Assembly: GCA_000697475.1 (NCBI GenBank)
Contig: JNEU01001094.1
Coordinates: forward strand, 50,794 to 114,793
Length of the DNA stretch: 64,000 bases
Source of the DNA: Lichtheimia corymbifera B2541
Lineage: Eukaryota; Mucoromycota; Mucoromycetes; Mucorales; Lichtheimiaceae
Direction of reading: 5' to 3'
The translations under genes were made by a program, and so were the position numbers. A model generated the notes under the pieces. It saw nothing but the letters and a program-made list of their open reading frames with translations, did not search any database and had not been told where the DNA came from. Positions 24,779 to 35,640 of the stretch are shown here, one piece after another. Position 1 is the first letter of the stretch, and every line of letters begins with the position of its first letter.

Positions 24779-25796
24779 AGCACGTGCTTAAATACAGTAT
24801 TACAATGTAAATCATAGTTACCCACCATGCTTGAATTTTTCGTTTGAGATTTGACGCAGTTTACTGTCCATAATATATGTGTTGTTTTATGCTTAACCTA
24901 ATCCAGTTGACGTTATCATGGATCATTTATCACCACCTCTGTTGCTTTCATTGATCGATATGTTCATTGTTGCGTATGATGTCCCTTTTGTGACTCTGTG
25001 GATTATAGCTGATCTTTGCCGTCATCCATCGTTACCCTAGCAACATTCATTGTCTTGGTCGTCTTGGTAATAATCTTCCCTGCATGTGATGACTCATATA
25101 CGCGTAGCACGTTCGTCCGTTTCAATACAACGCATCTCATGATGCGCCAACGAAGCTTGTGTTGTCCGCAAAAGGGGAAGGTGAGTTATGCTATTGAATA
25201 AAGCCTCTGCTCAAGGCATAGTGAATCAATCATCAACCCTTTCTCTTTTTCCTTTATCACAGCATCCAAGTGGATATATTTCTATAATCCTGTCTATAAT
25301 ACCAACGCACAGCGAGACCCAACTCAGGAAGAAGGAAGGTCTCTTACACTGTACAAGCTTAGAACTGATTGATCTATGGGATGTCGGTTGAATCCAATAT
25401 CATTCACAATGGGCAGTATTATTCACAATGGGCAGTATTATGGACACGAGGGATAAATGTACAATGGGATGCTCTGATGGGGGAGATACATCAATTTGAA
25501 AAGTTTCTTTGGGATGGCATGTCAAAGCATGGAGTTGGATGATGATGGTTGCATATGGTTGAGCGGGTTGCGCAAAGGATGGTGATAGTAGCTGCCATGG
25601 AAGGTGTAAGAAGATAGGATAATTGGATGCACCAACCCTTTCAGGATAATAGCATTATGCATAAAGGTTAAACTGACAATGAATACAAGAAAACAAGGCC
25701 CCCTTTTCCACGCGTAATATATATCCAAACTGTTCCATCCCATGCATCAAACCAATATTCAGATCCATATCCATAGGTAATCGTTTGTACTAAAGC
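24779..25796. other. Intergenic region upstream of the palindrome
   Basis: About 1 kb with no convincing gene. It contains a perfect 19-bp direct duplication (listed separately). Confidence 0.5.
25402..25439. repeat. 19-bp perfect tandem duplication
   Basis: Two adjacent identical 19-bp units beginning ATTCACAATGGGC at 25402 and 25421. Confidence 0.85.
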
Positions 25797-26501
25797 AAGT
25801 TGTTACATGTACATAAAGCTGCTTCTATACAATGGCTATCTGCTGTTCACGTAAAAAGGACTGCAAGGCAGGTTGCTGCAAGTAACTTGATGCAATGGAG
25901 TGAGACCTGATAATAGCAACTCCTGGAATGAATGCTGCTACGTTTGATTGTGGTTGACGATTGTACAAAGGAAGGTGGAGTGTCAAGGAACGCAGGTGTT
26001 GTAGTAATGGGGTGCACACGCCATGCACTTGCCATTCAGCCAAAGGCAATTGGATCAACAGAACTGCAGGATTGACATGATGGGTTGAAGCAGGACAATC
26101 GTTCGATGGCTGTCGTTGTAGTTGAATGGGGCAACAGTTGAGAATGAGAGAAAGAAGCAGGAAGCTGCAAGTGGAAGAGCTGAAAATTTAAGTTGGTTGA
26201 GCTGTCAAGCATATTCATGCACACTGTAAATTGATCCATGATCTTAAGATTGCCTCTCTCGAACCTCAAACTTGCACACAGGATGCTCTTGGGCATGCTG
26301 AACAACTTTGTATTAATAAAGAACCCACACTTCATTTGAAAATTTCGAAAGGGAGAGCATAATGTAGGATTAACTCTAACCGATGGAATTTGGGAAAGCG
26401 CCGGATTTATGAAAAAGTCAATTAGTATGTATTTTCTTGGGATTCCCCATCTCGCACTTGAAACTTGGTCAGAAGATACTCTCAGTCATGCTGATCAACT
26501 T

Positions 26502-26854
26502 CATTCATTTAAAAGCCGCACACTTCATTATGAACATTTTGAATGCGGGCCAGCCCAAATATAGAGAAAAATAGGGTCGACGCTCCTGTTCCCCGAGTTT
26601 GCCCACCTCGAACCTGAAACTTTCACACAACATCCTTTCGACCACGCCGAGCAATTTCGTTCTCATAAAGTCCCCAGAGTTCATTATGAAAACGTTGAAT
26701 GTAGGAGAGACGACGAAGGGATGGTAACATAAATAGGGTGTACGGCCGTGCGCGCCGATATTGCCCATCTCGACCTCGAAACTTGGTCAGGAGGTGCTCT
26801 CGGGCATGCTGATCAACATCGTTCTCATAAAGCCTCTACATATCATTATGGAGA
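26502..26854. repeat. 353-bp arm segment identical to 28789-29141 (left copy)
   Basis: By eye, every base of 26502-26854 equals the reverse complement of 28789-29141, with mismatches directly outside both ends. The minus strand has an 87-codon open frame (26768-26505) that is also present in the right copy. Confidence 0.85.
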
Positions 26855-26866
26855 TTTGGAGATACA

Positions 26867-27075
26867 GGCACCTTTTATGTTTTACATATGTTATAAGCGT
26901 GATGCTATATGATAAGTGGTGTTTGTTCATTGTAAAGTAGATTGAGCCTGATAGAGCGGAAGATGCACAGGGGCGTGCTTGTGTAACACAGCTCATTTGC
27001 ATGATACTTCGCAATGAACAAACACCACTCTCCATATAGCATTAAGGTTACAGCATATGTAAAACATAAAGATGC
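26867..27075 (+). mobile_element. Foldback/MITE-like element, copy 1
   Basis: About 209 bp with roughly 75-bp imperfect inverted ends around a unique core. The ends contain TACATATG, then GATGCTATATGATAAGTGG and TGTTTGTTCATTG; the core contains GATAGAGCGGAAG and CTCATTTGCATGATACTTC. Non-coding. Five copies lie within 2 kb. A mobile origin is inferred from its structure; no target-site duplication could be shown. Confidence 0.6.
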
Positions 27076-27079
27076 CCAT

Positions 27080-27383
27080 AACTAAAAATTCTACAATGAA
27101 ACGTGGGGTCTTCAATCGAACGAAGTTGCTCGTCGGAGTGAAGCGCACCTTGGGTGCAAGTTTCACGATCACACTCGCCGATCTCAAATTCACCCAATGT
27201 CGCCACCAGCCAAAGTAGATCTCGGGTCCGACCTCTTGAATTTTTTTCGACCAGGCTGATGCTGACATTGCGAAATCTAGGATCGTCGAGGTTGATCGTG
27301 AAACTTGCACCCAAGGTGCGCTTCACCCAGCCGAGCAACTTTGTTCGATTGAAGAGCCCACGTTTCATTGTAAAGTTTGGAGA
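27080..27383. repeat. 300-bp internally inverted module, left copy
   Basis: Starts with CTACAATGAAACGTGGGG and ends with its near complement CCCACGTTTCATTGTAAAG. Both halves contain the unit GCGCACCTTGGGTGCAAG or its complement. Mirror partner of 28262-28560. Confidence 0.7.
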
Positions 27384-27386
27384 TAA

Positions 27387-27598
27387 ATGCACTTTTACGT
27401 TTTTACATATTCTGAAATCATGACGCTATATGATAAGTGGTGTTTGTTCATTCTGAAGTAGCTTGTCCATGATAGAGCGGAAGATTCGCAAGGGCGTGCT
27501 TGTATAACACAGCTCATTTGCATGATACTTCACAATGAACAACACCACTTGTCATATAGCATCACGCTTTCAACATATGCAAAAACGTAAAAGTGCCT
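27387..27598 (+). mobile_element. Foldback/MITE-like element, copy 2
   Basis: Same structure and core orientation as copy 1, with a few differences, for example TTCGCAAGGGCG in the core. Confidence 0.6.
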
Positions 27599-27712
27599 GC
27601 ATCTAGTTTTGGCAAGCTTGATCGTGATATTTAATTCATAAGGTGCTCTCGACGACGATGAGCAATGTTGTTCTATGAAAGAGCCCATGCTTCATTGTAA
27701 AGTTTAGAGATA

Positions 27713-27926
27713 AATGCACTTTTACGTTTTGCATATGCTGAAACCATGATACTATATGACAAGTGATGTTTGTTCATTCTGAAGTAGCTTGGCCGTGATA
27801 GAGCGGAAGGTGCGCAGGGCCGTACTTGTATAACACAGCTCATTTGCATGATACTTCGCAATGAACAAACACCTCGTATCATATAGCATCCCGCGTACAG
27901 CATATGTAAAAACGAGAAGTGCATTT
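27713..27926 (+). mobile_element. Foldback/MITE-like element, copy 3 (centre of the palindrome)
   Basis: Same structure. Its midpoint (27,820) coincides with the symmetry axis of the whole 4.1-kb palindrome. Confidence 0.6.
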
Positions 27927-28038
27927 ATCTCCAAACTTTACAATGAAACATGGGATCTTTCATAGAACAGTATTGCTTGTCGTGGTTGAGCGCACCTTGT
28001 CAATCATGTTTCACCATCAAGTTTGCCAATCCTCGATA

Positions 28039-28257
28039 CATTCACTTTTACGTTTTTACATATGCTGAAAGCATGATGCTATATGACAAGTGGTGTTGTT
28101 GTTGTTTATTGCGAAGTATCATGCAAATGACCTGTGTTGCACAAGCACGCCCCTGCGCACCTTCCGCTCTATCAGGGTCAACTTGCTTCACAATGAGCAA
28201 AGGCCACCTTTCATATAGCATCATGGTTACAGCATATGCAACGCACAAAGTTGCCCA
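28039..28257 (-). mobile_element. Foldback/MITE-like element, copy 4
   Basis: Same element with the core in the opposite orientation (GAAGTATCATGCAAATG then GCACCTTCCGCTCTATC). Mirror partner of copy 2. Confidence 0.6.
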
Positions 28258-28261
28258 TAAC

Positions 28262-28560
28262 TAAAAATTCTACAATGGAACGTGGGGTCTTCAATCGAAC
28301 AAAGTTGCGCGGCGGGGTGAAGCGCACCTTGGGTGCAAGTTTCACGATCGTCGTGGCCATTCTCAGATTCACCCAATGTCACCACCAGCCAAAGTAGATC
28401 TGGGTCGACCTCTTGAATTTTTTTTTCGACTTTGGCTGTTGGTGACATTGCGAAATCTAGGATTGGCGAGCCTGATCGTGAAACTTGCACACAGGGTGCG
28501 CTTCACCGCGACGAGCACTTTGTTCGATTGAAGACCCCATGTTTCATTGTAAAGTTCAGA
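28262..28560. repeat. 300-bp internally inverted module, right copy
   Basis: Same module as 27080-27383 on the other side of the palindrome axis, moderately diverged. Confidence 0.7.
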
Positions 28561-28565
28561 GATGC

Positions 28566-28777
28566 AGGCACCTTTATGTTTTACATATGCTATAAACGTG
28601 ATGCTATATGGGGAGTGATGTTTGTTCATTGTGGAGTATCATGCAAATGAGCTGTGTTGCACAAAGAAGTCCGTCTGCATCTTCGGCTCTATCGGGGTCT
28701 ACCTACTTGACAATGAACAAAGACCACCTATCATATAGCATCATGATTACAGCATATGTAAAAACATAAAGGTGCAT
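28566..28777 (-). mobile_element. Foldback/MITE-like element, copy 5
   Basis: Same element, inverted core. Mirror partner of copy 1, with a more diverged core. Confidence 0.6.
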
Positions 28778-28788
28778 GTATCTCGAAC

Positions 28789-29141
28789 TCTCCATAATGA
28801 TATGTAGAGGCTTTATGAGAACGATGTTGATCAGCATGCCCGAGAGCACCTCCTGACCAAGTTTCGAGGTCGAGATGGGCAATATCGGCGCGCACGGCCG
28901 TACACCCTATTTATGTTACCATCCCTTCGTCGTCTCTCCTACATTCAACGTTTTCATAATGAACTCTGGGGACTTTATGAGAACGAAATTGCTCGGCGTG
29001 GTCGAAAGGATGTTGTGTGAAAGTTTCAGGTTCGAGGTGGGCAAACTCGGGGAACAGGAGCGTCGACCCTATTTTTCTCTATATTTGGGCTGGCCCGCAT
29101 TCAAAATGTTCATAATGAAGTGTGCGGCTTTTAAATGAATG
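28789..29141. repeat. 353-bp arm segment identical to 26502-26854 (right copy)
   Basis: Right-hand partner of the identical arm tract. It contains the same 87-codon frame on the plus strand (28875-29138). Confidence 0.85.
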
Positions 29142-29709
29142 GAGTTGATCAGCATGTGCGAGAGTACCTTCTGACCAAGTTTCAAGTGCGAGATGGGGAG
29201 TCCCAAGAAACTACATACTAACTGACTTTTTCAAAAATCCGGCGCTTTCCCAATTTCCATCCGTTATAGTAAACCCCACATTATGCTCTCCCATTCGAAA
29301 TTTTCAAATGAAGCATGGGTTCGTTATTAAGACAAAGTTGATCAGCATGACCTAGCGCACCTTGTGTGCAAGTTTCAGGTTTGAGAGAGGCAATCAAGGT
29401 CGTGGAGTAATTTATAGTGTGCAGGCAGTGCCTGATCTATTTAATTTCCACTTCTTCCACTCTCAGCCTCTTGCCCTCTTCCTCCTCCCATTCTCAACTG
29501 TTCCCCCCATTTAAGTACAACTACCATCTGCAAACGATTGCCTTGCTTCCAATCCACCATGTCAATGCTACGAATATCTTGATCCGATTGTCTTGAGCTG
29601 AATGGTAAGCTCATGGCCTGTGCACCCCACTTCAACACACCCCTTTCTTGAAAGTACACACTGTCTTGCACACTCTAATGCCACAATCAAACGAAACAGC
29701 ATTCATGCC

Positions 29710-29850
29710 AGCAGTTACTATTAGCAATGACTTTATTGTCTCAAGCAGCGTTCACAATCTTATCACTCTACTACTACAACACGCTCCTCTGCCACAACCA
29801 TCCAGTAACAGCAGCTGCCATTAGCAATGTCTCCATTGTCTCAAGTTACT
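29710..29850. repeat. 100-bp period direct duplication in the right arm
   Basis: TTAGCAATG...TTGTCTCAAG occurs at 29721 and again at 29821. Only one equivalent exists in the left arm, which largely explains the longer right arm. Confidence 0.6.
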
Positions 29851-29923
29851 TGTCGCCTCTTCACGTGGACAGCTGATAGCCGTTGTATAAAAGCAGCTTT
29901 ATTTACGTGTGGCAACTTGCAAT

Positions 29924-32407
29924 GATGCATACGACTTCTAATGGATGGTCCCATATCAGCTATCAAGAATCCCGCAATAAGCTGCACTGAAAATGACCAA
30001 GAAAGAGAGAGACCAACACTCGGATGGAAAAGGAAGCATATCAGCAGCGATCACAGAGGCTCTTTCTTATTGGACTCGCAACGGTTATGGATGAATGGAT
30101 GGATGCAATCAAGTGCAGTAATGTGGAATCCTAGAATGTTGCTTTGGCTACTTGGCTCGTCGTCAGCGGTAACGAACACGTGGATACGGCTGAGAATGAT
30201 GATGGATTGGATGAATTGGATGGCATGGAAACGAGGGCTTATATCTTTGACAAGAGAAGATTTACCACCATGGATGATATTGCAACATTCAAGTCAATGC
30301 ATGCAACAGCTACTTTTACAAATTTGGATGAAGATGCTATGACGGCAGCAACCAAGAATATAATGACACAACGACACCTGCTGATTCTTTGTGATCCACT
30401 GGTTGGCATCTGGAAGGAAAGGAAGGATAGAAATTAGAGGAGATTGGATTATACCCACATCATTGGATTGAGACGCTCTTGTTCCTTCTGTCATTTTACA
30501 TTCATTAAAGCTTCATTGTTCATATGCTGATTAGACGATGGGTAGTGCCAATAACTGATTGTATACATGTTTAAATAGACGCTCGTATCTTCAATGTTAA
30601 TTGTCTAGCACTGCTGATTCGATGATGAGCTACAGGATTTCTTATACAAGCAGCTTCTTCATCAGCATGGGATGTTGCACTATACTACCTTGCTATATGC
30701 CGCTCCTCTGAAAATCATGTTTGAGAACCGGCTGCGACCAGCCAAACATGTGGCAAATTCGACATCAAATATAAAAGCCCCTTTATTCTCTTTATTAAGC
30801 AGACAGTAGCTTATCCACGATAAAGCAAAAGGATATAAGCGTGGTGTATCTTTACAGCCACACATGATCCGATCCTAATCCTGCAAAGTGCTATGAACAA
30901 AATAATTCAGCCGGTGTCACTACAACGTGCAACTGCTACCGCCAAGAAAATCAGGGTCATTTGTTCCACGTCGAAAAAAACACCCTTTGTTTCAAAGTGC
31001 CACATGTTTCTCGGTGGCAACGGCCCGTTACGATAAAAGGGAAGTGAAGCTATTCATTTTACTTGTCATGATGGCTATAATATGGTACCATCAAGCAACT
31101 GTATGAAGATGGTTTGGGAGAAAGTCAATGACGTTGTTGGTTAATGGCAAGTGAAACAAGCGGGATGTTTGGTAGAGTCAGGGCGAGTCGACCCTGTACA
31201 TATCATGCTTAGATGTATGGAGCATTTTCCCATGTTTGGTTGTTTGCAGCACACGGGATCTTTTTGCAGAATCTATTGTGTCCCCAATGGGAACATCGTG
31301 GTCCGGGAGCACACGTTTGATTATTCCTCAAATGATGATGACGGGGTATGCGATAGGTAGCATGGCAAGAGAAGGAATGATGTTTTCCACGTTCACACGC
31401 TGATCGTATGATACGACAGAGTGGATTGGGGGCCAAGTGTATGTATATCCGCGGACGATTGGTTGGGCCATACCTGAAGTGGGGATAGTGATGGTTCAGA
31501 TTGAGTGGCCGCTGCATATTGTGTTAACGGCAGATTTTTTTGAGGAAGGTAAATAGAACAAAAAAGGTGAGATGATGCAAACGGTCGGGGGCCCATTCAA
31601 CATTATTCACCTTTTTAGCTGACCCTGATTCTTTAGCGCTTGTGAAACATTTTATGTCAGCCACTCGTTTGGCCCTTCCGTTTGCTGACAAGATGATTAC
31701 ATCTAGACCAATCATGGCAACTCAAGTTATGAGTGTTCTTCTATAGCATTCGGTTGTTTATTCTTCCTTGTGTTGTTTGCAATATGCAACATGCATATCA
31801 TGTCAACAATTATCTCGTTTTCATCACCCTAGCGTATCGATATTGAATGTCAAGCGTTATTAGCACTCGGCAATTCCGAGGATGTACAGTCTTGAAAGTA
31901 AAAATGTGCAGCCTAGTCCCATGCACTCCGGTCCCAGGTACTACAAAAGCGGGGAGACATCAATTGGATGGGAGAGCGCGGGGTGATGTGGGGAAGAAAA
32001 CGCCGCTGTAAGCTGGGGTACATTACGTAGTGTGGAGCTTCTTGTTGAATAAAGATGTGGAGATTTTATCAACCACGTACTACACACACATACCCCGCAT
32101 ATACCAATAAGCAGTGTTTCCAAGGCTTAATTATTCTCTTTATGCTCTAAAAGAAAATACGATTAAGAAAATAGTCGTTTTGAATTACTATGAAACGGGA
32201 AGAGCGGGATCAGGCTGGAGGCGGTGATTGGTTTCAATCACTCGGGATGATGAGGAATGGGGTTCTACAACCTCGGTGCTCCGAGTCGTTCATGTTCCCA
32301 TCCACTCGTCCCGCTAAATGATTCTAATTCAGGGCAAAATATATAAATTGGGCACCACTTGACGTTATCCTATTCTTTTACTTTTATTCTTTTCTATCTT
32401 ATTCATA
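29924..32407. other. Gene-poor region between the palindrome and the sugar transporter
   Basis: About 2.5 kb. The overlapping frames at 29941-30342 and 30144-30437 are unrecognised; the second (97 codons, acidic start then TMDDIATFKSM) could be a remnant or a small unknown gene, but nothing supports expression. Nothing else was recognised until the promoter of the sugar transporter. Confidence 0.4.
32342..32348 (+). promoter_or_regulatory. TATA box of the sugar transporter
   Basis: TATAAAT lies 66 bp before the ATG at 32408, followed by a T/C-rich leader. Confidence 0.6.
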
Positions 32408-34191
32408 ATGTCTGAAAAAGAATATCACGACGACGTCGTTATACCATCTCGCGAACCTGTACAAACCACCAATGCCCTTAAGGGCTTAATTAGCAATCCA
32501 TATGTGTTTGCCACTGCTCTCTTTGCCTCTATCGGTGGTGTCACCTTTGGCTGTAAGTCATTACTTTGCAATGAAAACAACATCCACTCACACTCGACAT
32601 ATCAATAGATGATCAAGGTGTTATCTCTGGTGTCCAAACCATGGAGACCTTTATGGCTCGTTTCCCAATGAATTCCACGGAGCAAGGCTTTGTGGTTGCC
32701 ATTCTCGAATTAGGTGCTTGGGCTGGCTCTTGGCTTACTGCATATCCCGCTGATAGATTCAGTCGTAAATATGCCATCGTTATTGCTTGTCTTGTCTTTT
32801 TGCTCGGTAGTGCCTTCCAAGGTGGTGCCCAGACTGTACAATATCTTATGGCCGGTCGTTTCGTTTGCGGTATGGCCGTTGGTTCACTCAGTATGCTTGT
32901 CCCTCTCTATCAATCTGAAATCGCTCCGCCTGAAGTCCGTGGTTCACTTGTCTCCTTGCAACAATTGGCTGTCACTTTTGGTATCTTGATTTCCTTCTGG
33001 ATTGATTTTGGCACTCAATATATCGACAATGAGGGACAATGGCGCATTCCTCTTTGCTTGCAACTCTTGCTTGGTCTTATTCTTGGTTTCGGTATCTTGT
33101 TCTTCCCATTCTCTCCTCGTTGGCTCATGTCCAAGGGACGTGAAGAAGAAGCTCTTCGTGTCCTTTCAAAATTACGTCGCAAGGCTATTGATCATCCTGA
33201 TGTTCAAGAAGAATGGCGTGAAATTAAAATCTCGGTTGAATTCGACAAGGAATTGGAACGTCATCAATATCCTCAATACGCTGATAAGGAAGGTTTCAAG
33301 AACAGCGTCATGATTGGCCTTTTGGGTTATCGTGATCTCTTCCGTCCCGGTATGTTTAGACGTCTTGCTATCGGCTGTATTATCATGTTCTTCCAGGTAA
33401 GCAAAAACGAGTAGGAATCTCATCACAGTGTACTCATAAGCATTATTAGCAATTTGTTGGCACAAACTCCTTGATCTATTATGCTCCCAAGATTTTCCAA
33501 TCGCTCGGTCTTTCTGGTCAAACAATTTCTCTCTTGGCCACTGGTATCATTGGTATCATCAACTTTGTGTGCACTTTCCCCACTGTCATGTTCCTTGATA
33601 TGATGGGCCGTACTCGTACCCTCATGGTTGCATCTGTATTTATGACCATTTCCATGGTCATCATTGCCATTATCTCTGGTATCTATGGTGGTAACTGGGA
33701 AGGAAACGAAGGCAAGGGCTGGGTCTGTGTTGCTTTCACTTATGTAAGTATTTTGTATTTGAACTCAGAAAAGATGAAGAAGATGATATTAACGTTGTTC
33801 TTAATAGTTCTTCATTGCAAACTTTGCATACTCTTGGGGTCCTATTGGCTGGGTCATTCCTGCTGAGATTTTCCCATTGCGCTCGCGTGCCAAGGCTATG
33901 TCCGTTACTACCAGCAGCAACTGGATGAACAACTTCATTATTGCTCAAATCACTCCACCCATGTTGGATAACATCGGTTTTGGCACTTATATCTTTTTCG
34001 GATGCTTCTGCTTCTTGTCGTTCTTTTTTGTCTGGTTCTTCGTTCCCGAAACCAAAGGTCGTGCTTTAGAAGAGATGGATGAAATTTTCGGTGGCGGAAC
34101 CGCTGCAACCGACAATGAAATCCTTCGTCGTGTGGAGCAACAATATGGTGGTTCGTACGTTCCAGCTGGTATCAAGTCTGAAACGGCATAA
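32408..34191 (+). CDS. MFS sugar transporter
   Basis: Twelve-helix sugar/H+ symporter of the major facilitator superfamily (Sugar_tr, PF00083), at the plasma membrane. Four exons, 32408-32552, 32609-33396, 33450-33743 and 33808-34191, give 536 residues. Family marks in order: GGVTFGYDQGVISGV in helix 1, ADRFSRKYAIV after helix 2, AGRFVCGMAVGSLSMLVPLYQSE, FFPFSPRWLMSKGR at the end of helix 6, FFQQFVGTNSLIYYAPKIF in helix 7, and the closing PETKGRALEEMDEIF. The first intron splits GGVTFGY|DQG. In helix 7 the usual QQ..G.N pattern reads QQFVGTN. The wording is that of fungal monosaccharide transporters, but glucose, xylose, glycerol or quinate as substrate cannot be told apart here. Confidence 0.95.
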
Positions 34192-34394
34192 GCTTATTGT
34201 ATCAATAATCCTCATTATCCTTCCTCGAATCCCCTTTATCCCGTTTCCTATCAAATCCATGTACTCATAATAACCTTGTTCCACATTACACGCTTTGTAA
34301 ATATCTCTTCTTTGACACTTTTTATAATCAAATCTCATCGTTTCTAATATATAAACAACAATGATATGGTTGAGAATATGAAGGAGTCCTGCAT

Positions 34395-35640
34395 TTAAAT
34401 GTGATGGTCCACTTTCAGGAGAATTGGATGACAGCTGTGGGAGCCAACTTCATGACCGTTGAGTTTTGACGGAACTAGGGCATACCCGATAAACTTATAG
34501 CCATTCCTCTTCAAATTTTCTGCTTGGTTCTTGTAGTGGTCCGTATAGTTGTATATTGCATCCCTCACTCTCGCTATAGAGCGCCTTCCCGAATTCTCTC
34601 CAAGTTCTTCTTCGACTGAGGCCGTCATCTCGATTCGACTATGGGTAAGGTTGAAGTAAGTATCATCGACCAGCAAAATCCAAGCATAAATGCCACTTAC
34701 ATAACCTCAAGCCACAAATCTATGACCATCCTGGCACATAATCTGTTGAAGCATGCCGATCACGACCTTAATCTTGAGGCGGCATAGGGATATGTTCCTC
34801 TGGTGCGTGCCAAACAGCTGCAATGAACGGAAGGAATGGTCAACAAAATCAATCACGTATATAAAATGAAACTAACTTACGAGTTACATGCGGTGCATAT
34901 GAGCTGCATGACCCGCTCCGAATGAAGGGACTGGTCGTAATGGATGTAGATCCGCTTGTTCCACGTGAGGTACTACTTGATGCTGTGGCAAGCTTTCATT
35001 GCTCTTGGCAGCGATGTCGAGGATGCGACTTTACAATTCGTTCGTGAACGGAAGGCTGTGAAGAGCAGCAGCTGCTTGCAGTAAGGACAGCAGCCATCGT
35101 ATTCCCACTAGTCGGATATGCAGTTCCATTCTTTTCATTCCATTCAGACTTGATGCAATCGCAGTGGTAGCAATCTTAGGCTAGTCGTTGGATGCAATTC
35201 GTTCAAGGCAACATTATATCTGCACTGTTTTGTAATATAGCGAGAATGGAGATTAGAATTGGGAAAATCTACTTGACAAAGGTAATGATGCAAATGCCTT
35301 ACCTCTTGTAGATTTTTGCTGATAACTTGCAATGCCGGCACCAGGAACGTTAAAGATTTGCAGGATCTCGCATTCTGGCACAGAGTTTATACATGACAAC
35401 CTCGCTATCGTGATGTCACTCTTCTTTCTTGTGGAAAAGCACCCTTGTTTTCTTGCGTTTTGTTGCCTTCGCTTGGAGTTGCCTCTTTAGACGCCTTGTT
35501 TCATGATGTATTCAAGGTGAATGTAATACAGTAGGGTGATGATGAAACTGGTCGTCTTCGGGAGTAGTTTTCATCCCAGCTCGTCCAAAATCCTTGTTCC
35601 TTGACAGAGGCTTTCATGCCACCTAATCAACACGCGTATC
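34395..35640 (-). pseudogene. Decayed copy of an unknown, probably repetitive ORF
   Basis: Read on the minus strand, several segments continue one protein-like sequence in a consistent order but are broken by stops and frame changes: GMKASVKEQGFWTSWDENYS near 35600, LQVISKNLQE near 35310, YDGCCPYCKQLLLF near 35080, YLTWNKRIYIHYDQSL near 34950, LFGTHQRNISLCRLKIK near 34790, and GYVSGIYAWILLVDDTYFN followed by NQAENLKRNGYKFIGYA down to 34395. In-frame stops are seen at 34975-34973 (TAG) and 34709-34707 (TGA). The CCPYCK segment resembles one half of a zinc knuckle. From memory, ORFs ending in a GYKFIGYARKS-like motif occur in multiple copies in Mucorales; that motif is damaged here. Mobile-element origin is inference. 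Confidence 0.5.

Larger units (their letters stand above)
25797..29923. repeat. 4.1-kb nested quasi-palindrome (large inverted repeat)
   Basis: The left arm, read in reverse complement, matches the right arm through the whole block, from near GCAAGTTG...ATAAAGCTGCTT at the left edge to its complement at the right edge. Homologous pieces pair around one centre at about 27,820: element copies 26867-27075 with 28566-28777, 27387-27598 with 28039-28257, and modules 27080-27383 with 28262-28560. The centre lies inside a fifth copy (27713-27926). Identity is patchy: high in the inner arm, lower at the outer ends. The right arm is slightly longer, because of a 100-bp direct duplication. No transposase, reverse transcriptase or other gene is visible, and I found no obvious target-site duplication at the edges. 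It could be an old inverted duplication or a foldback-type transposon; the sequence alone does not decide. Confidence 0.85.

Noticed and set aside
26505..26768. 87-codon frame repeated identically at 28875-29138, as a possible gene pair
   Set aside because: It lies inside the identical palindrome tract, has no recognised domain, and neighbouring units of the same repeat are full of stops. Treated as repeat sequence rather than a gene.
29941..30437. Overlapping frames after the palindrome, considered as a transposon remnant
   Set aside because: No transposase, integrase or reverse-transcriptase motif could be seen; left as unassigned.
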